Source of the DNA: Xestospongia muta
Lineage: Eukaryota; Porifera; Demospongiae; Haplosclerida; Petrosiidae
Direction of reading: 5' to 3'
Assembly: GCA_963693285.1 (NCBI GenBank)
Contig: OY848919.1
Location: 7,001,461-7,065,460, forward strand
Length of the DNA stretch: 64,000 bases
The notes below the pieces were generated by a model. That model ran no database searches. It was not told where the DNA came from and saw only the letters and a list, made by a program, of their open reading frames with translations. A program made the position numbers and the translations under genes. Below, one piece after another: positions 59,853 through 64,000 of the stretch; positions within the stretch are counted from its first letter, which is position 1; every line of letters starts with the position of its first letter.

Positions 59853-60429
59853 ACAGTTCTATTGTTGTGCAAGAGTTTCTTGCTTTGTTGTGATAATTTT
59901 AAGTGCGTGTGTACAAGTTTTGACGAGAAGAAGGTTCGTTAAACCTATTTCTTATGCGGTCATTGTACCACGGTTAGTAGTGTTATGGGGAGCTATATTA
60001 CTCTAGTTTGGATAGGTCTGTTGTTGTGAGAGTGTTTCCTGAACTCCTCTGAGATTTTGATATGTGTATTTACAAGTTTTACGACGAGAAGAACGTTCGT
60101 TGTATGCGTAGTAATTGCTTGAAGTCTGTGGCTCGAAACGATAGAGGTGTATCTGGGTAAGTAGTATAATGTGTGTATATCATAATCATAATAATTGTTG
60201 TTATTGTTGGTTTGATAGTAAAGCCTGAGTGCATAAGTAGTGAATAGTAATTAGTATATAATTAATTATAATTATTAATATTATATTATAAGTAGTGAAT
60301 ATAAATAGTACTTGATATTAGACAGTAAGTATGAGATTTTAGAGAGAGATAGCTAAGTGATGTAAATGATTTGAAAGATTGATGATTACAATAATGACTA
60401 AGAGGTGTGGTGTGATAGATTTCAAAACA
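59853..60429. other. Intergenic spacer, mirror of 44641-45104
   Basis: Carries the same pair of imperfect direct repeats (near 59870-59945 and 60010-60085) inverted relative to the left arm. 60240-60310 is very AT-rich. No frame is supported. Confidence 0.45.
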
Positions 60430-61959
60430 TGGGTGTAAATGTAACAGTGTTTTACATTGTTTACATTGATATTGTGTTTGTGATCTTTTTTTTCTAGATT
60501 GGCACACTTCACATTGTGGACGACCTCCATGTGGTGTGTCACTTGGTATTGGTTCTAGAAACGGCCTTTCAGTTAGGAGAAGAGGTAAATCTACAGACAT
60601 GAAATGCCGCGAGACCTGACTTTGAAAGCCATCTAACAGACTTTTACCAACCTCAGTTCGAAATTCTAGTTGGGTAAGCTTTCCTGTGCTGTGATTGTAT
60701 ATAATATGTGAACATTGACAAGACAGAGGTCCATCAAGTGAAAAAATGCCCTTTCCCACCATTTCACCCTCTATGTGCAAAGCCATAGTATAGTACGAAC
60801 TGATCTGATTTATCCACACCTCCCATATACTGGTTGTAGTCTTCAACAGCCTTTGTCTTTTTGATGACCTCTGTCCCATCCACAGAATGCATCGTTTGTC
60901 TCTTCTTTGAAGTGACACTGTCATCATGAAAAGTAGAAAGCACACATACTTCCTGCTTGTCTTTCCACTTTAGACACAACATTGTATCGTCGTCTATTCG
61001 CTCTGAGTAGATCTCTCCTTTTGTGAGCTTTTGAGTTTGAAATGAATGAGTTATCCCATGTCTATTAGGATTAAGAGCTCCACAAGCTTTAAATCCAAGT
61101 TGGATCAAGTCGGTAAAAATAGATGGTGATGTATAAAAGTTGTCAACATAGATGGTATGTTTGTTTTCAACCAAGTCTTGGACTAGCTCTAGTACTACTC
61201 AGTGACCTAATCCTTTCCCAGAAGTGCTGCTAGTATCTTTCCCTGTATATAATATCCAATTATATAAATAGCCATTACTAGCATCTGCCAGTACCCAGGC
61301 TTTCATGCCCCATTTAGTTGGCTTTTTCGGCATGTATTGAATCCATGACAGTCTTCCCTTGAAACTTATCATGGATTCATCGATTGACAAGTTATGTGAT
61401 GGCTTATAGTTTTCTTTTGAAGTTGGTTAGTAGTACATCAAGAAATGGCCTGATTTTGTAAAGTCTATCGTAGCTTGAACTTTCATGAGAAGGTATATTT
61501 TCTGAGTCGTTGAAATGAAGAAACTTTGTTAGAAGTTCAAATGGACATCCAGTCATAATAGATGAGAAGTTGGTATTGGCAAACGACCACTTCTGACTCC
61601 AGTAACTTCTAAAAAAAAAACTAATAATTTTACCTAATATAATCTATTTGATACCTGATAGTTTGGTATCCAACAATTCCCATAGCAATGATAATAGAGA
61701 GTAAAGCATCCACCTCCTTTAGTGTCATAGGCTGTCTTATCCAATCATGGACTCTAGCTCTAGGATGACTGTCTATAAAATCAGCATGTTTTTGTATATA
61801 CTGATCAGCATATCTAGTAGTCTCTGTCCATATATTTTTCTTGATTTCCTTGCTAAAAAGAAGGTTGAAAAAATCAACTGGAGATTTGCCCATCATATCT
61901 GGGCTGTTGTGTGGTAGAGATGTGACAGAGTGTCCTAGTGGAAATTTCATATTAGTCAA
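60430..61959 (-). pseudogene. piggyBac transposase, right-arm copy
   Basis: Minus-strand exon 61959-61630 (MTNMKFPLGHSV start), a small intron, then the core to about 60430. First Asp in SIDESMISF near 61385, second in YVDNFY near 61150, third in YMGGVDKSDQ near 60820. The Cys-rich finger is present (CEVCQSRKK, QCKQCKTLLHLHPC). Breaks: a TGA at 61199-61201 at a likely former CGA, and a one-base loss near 60765 that shifts the frame. It is the most complete piggyBac gene in the window. It converges with the PB1-like gene at 59143. Confidence 0.9.
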
Positions 61960-62045
61960 TGTTTACTAATAGCACAATAATTTTCAATTTATGTATCATT
62001 TTATGAGGATGTCTATTTACAGAACATGCTATACATATATTTATT

Positions 62046-62150
62046 AACCTCGCTGTGCTACCTAATAACATCATAGCTGGGCCTAAGCTGGCATAGCATT
62101 TACAAATAACTTAGAAACTGCAGCGAGGTTCGGCACTTTAGTGCCTTTCA
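62046..62150. mobile_element. Short hairpin insertion present in one arm only
   Basis: A 105-bp insert absent at the mirror position in the left arm (near 43110). It carries 10-bp perfect inverted repeats AACCTCGCTG (62046-62055) and CAGCGAGGTT (62121-62130), and right after them the hairpin GGCACTTTAGTGCC (62132-62145). It looks like a tiny non-autonomous element inserted after the arms duplicated. A clear target duplication was not found. Confidence 0.6.
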
Positions 62151-62325
62151 TTTTGTTAGTTATAAAATTTCATCTTATTACATGTATGTACCAAAAAGTT
62201 AAGTAAGTGTATTCCAAATCTACTTACATTGATCACTGGTACAATTTTGTAGTGGTCCACCACTAAGGGGAAGAGAAGGTAGGCTAGAGCCAGAGCTGGA
62301 GTTGGGAGTGAGCTGGTTGGTCAAG

Positions 62326-62630
62326 AACCAGTGGACTAATGTGGCCATTTTGCTTTGTTGCCTTTCAGGTTTGTTGAAATGTTGATTTCTTGAAAAAAAT
62401 GATGAAAAATTGACAAAACTCCTACTTTATAACATAGCAGGAATCCAACATTTCAGGAAATCAAGAAGTCAACATCACAGGTATTCAACAATTCGACATT
62501 GCAAGGATTCAGCAATTCAACGTAGCAGAAATTCTGTAAATGAACAACTTATCAAAGTAACAGTCCAGCAAAGCAATGATTCGATAAATGTAAAATTCAG
62601 CAATCAAACTAACAATCCAGCAACTGTACT
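62326..62630 (+). repeat. Inverted end of second two-gene transposon
   Basis: Begins AACCAGTGGACTAATGTGG and matches 40101 onward in the same orientation and 42931 downward inverted. It is preceded by TCAAG (62321-62325), the mirror of the CTTGA at 42932. It contains about two 24-bp units. It lies directly upstream of the partner gene. Confidence 0.8.
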
Positions 62631-62802
62631 GTGCGTGTGCACCAAAGCACACTGTGAAATCAATATTTATGTAATTGATAATAAATTTATGTATAAATTA
62701 CTGAATATGCATAGAATATACGGTCACGATTCCAATAAGAGATTTCTGTGTTAGTAGTGTTTAAACTCCTTGTTTGCTCTTTGTGAGTTTGCAGTGAAGA
62801 TA

Positions 62803-63990
62803 ATGGAGGTATATTCTTTAACATACCAGGAGAGGAAGATTAAACTCAAGCCAGATCAGCTGACAATCAAGTTGATTGGTAAAATATTTAGCTTATTCCC
62901 AGACAGCATTATATTGCTGTCTCCTGAAGATGGAACTGTTGAGACACCTGATGAGTCAGGTATTTTTACTGGTCTGGATGAGTTTACCGAGTACGAGGTT
63001 GATGGAGAGCCAGCTTATGTGAGGCCATTAGTACAGGGTCAATCATCTAGTGCAGTTTCTTCGATGACCATCAATTCCAGCACAAGTAACGTGGTCAAGA
63101 AATGCAACCCTGTTTCGAAACGAGCGAAGTTCTTTGAAAAAAAATCCGTCTGATAAGCAAGAAGTATCACCTAAGCAAACTGAAGAAGAATGGCGTAAGG
63201 TTATAGAAATACATAAATTTTCTGACAGAGAACTCAAAAAACAATCAAACTTTCCAATCACATTAACATCCTCTACTGCAAAACTTGAATATATAGCTAA
63301 CGTTATTTCTGTAGAATTGTTTAGTGGAGATGAAGTTGTTCTGTTAGACAATGAAAACTACCAGATTCCTGATTCATCAACAACTCGAGGTATTTATTTC
63401 TAAATCTATGTATGAAATGGTAGCTATATTTCATGCATGAAGAAGTGACAAATTTTAATTGTGTTTATAGGCTGTGTTGCTAACCACATAAATAAATTCC
63501 AATAAAAACTATTTTCATTGCACTTCAGGTGTTGATTACTATTGATTGTTATTGAATACATCTACCTTTTTCTAAATAGTGGAGAACATCCTGTAGAGTT
63601 AAGGCAGTCAAACAATTAGAGTATCATATGTTCAGAGATGACTACTTTGATTTCACTGACTCTAAGCCAAACAATGTGGCCAAAGAATGTGATAATAAGA
63701 GGAGTGGTCCTGCAACTAAAAAAACTCGATATGGTGACTTCAATGCCACTTATGATGAAGTTGATTCTTGCTTTGAAGTTTTGGAGTTCAAAGTGAATGC
63801 AATGGAAAGAGAGATGGAGAGTCTCAGAAAGTGGGAAGCTGAGAAATCTGAAATGACACTGACTATGAAAACTTTAGAAAAAGAACTTAAAAGTAAATTA
63901 GATAATGAATTAAAAAGTCTTCAAAAAATTGCTGATAATATGAAAGAAAACTTTCAATGCTTTATTTGCAAATGTATTTTACCAATCTAA
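62803..63990 (+). pseudogene. Coiled-coil, Cys-finger partner gene of two-gene transposon
   Basis: ATG 62803 starts MEVYSLTYQERKIKLK, followed by an acidic Ser-rich part. An eight-A run near 63138 shifts the frame; the left-arm copy has seven A there. The next frame gives EEEWRKVIEIHKF and VELFSGDEVVLLDNENYQI. An intron with GTATTT donor begins near 63391, and a later acceptor is probable before 63628. The frame 63628-63990 encodes a strong coiled coil (AMEREMESLRKWEAEK, LEKELKSKLDNELKSL) ending FQCFICKC, the start of a Cys-rich, possibly RING-like, finger. The gene would act with the integrase of the same element; a role as targeting or accessory factor is inference. The finger would continue in a further exon outside the window. 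Confidence 0.65.
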
Positions 63991-64000
63991 AGTGCCGTAT

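Larger units (their letters stand above)
54637..63250 (-). repeat. Right arm of giant inverted duplication
   Basis: The partner of 42020-50303. The inner edge near 54637 (aatgaatagcctt) pairs with 50298, the last bases before the gap. The arms contain the same genes in mirror order, but each is broken at different places. Confidence 0.9.

Overview
The window is eukaryotic, AT-rich and gene-poor. It is made largely of old and moderately old transposable elements (TEs). Coding pieces are split by introns of about 40-50 bp with GT-AG ends. Long (GA)n arrays occur, and an assembly gap of exactly 200 N sits at 50304-50503. The mixture of Ty3/Gypsy, piggyBac, hAT, pogo/Tigger, Tc1/mariner-like and rve-integrase elements, the tiny introns and frequent CGA-to-TGA stops (as expected in a CpG-methylating genome) suggest a marine invertebrate. 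A demosponge such as Amphimedon is my best guess, but this is inference. I see no convincing tRNA, rRNA, CRISPR or bacterial operon. The only plausible ordinary host gene is a small multi-pass membrane protein at 2685-3539.

Layout. 1-1985 is the 3' part of a Gypsy element with a candidate 3' LTR. 2685-3539 is the membrane protein. 4818-10010 holds three tandem copies of a 2.0-2.3 kb non-coding unit carrying (GA)n. 10610-17117 is a piggyBac copy inserted in a paralog of sequence that also lies in the later palindrome. It is itself split by a Gypsy element (12293-15988) with 128-bp LTRs and a TTGGA target duplication. 18031-19760 carries fragments of two TE-associated gene families. 20860-23486 is a full-length hAT element with an uninterrupted 709-aa transposase. 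25453-25679 is a non-autonomous hAT element. 26541-38252 is a graveyard of hAT, piggyBac, Tigger (two copies) and mariner-like genes, with a HIRAN-like domain and a PB1-like remnant. 39196-39961 is the C-terminal end of a non-LTR-type reverse-transcriptase ORF.

From 40101 on the window is dominated by two nested structures. The first is a 2.83-kb two-gene transposon (40101-42931). It has convergent genes (an rve-type DDE integrase and a truncated partner), long inverted ends with 24-bp iterated repeats and a candidate 5-bp target duplication (CTTGA). The second is a very large inverted duplication. Its left arm is 42020-50303 and its right arm is 54637-63250, around a spacer full of (GA)n repeats and the N gap. 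Each arm carries, from the outside in, the partner gene of the two-gene transposon, a piggyBac gene, a divergent pair of TE-associated genes (one PB1-like, one C2H2 zinc finger with several small introns), and the 2-kb non-coding repeat family. The right arm shows the longer partner gene (coiled coil plus the start of a Cys-rich finger), which runs to the window edge.

Working together: the piggyBac, hAT, Tigger, mariner and Gypsy genes are self-contained mobilisation systems and nearly all are broken. Only the hAT copy looks coding-competent. The two-gene transposon and the divergent PB1/C2H2 pair are the least familiar systems here and the best candidates for something undescribed. No single locus in the window shows them intact.
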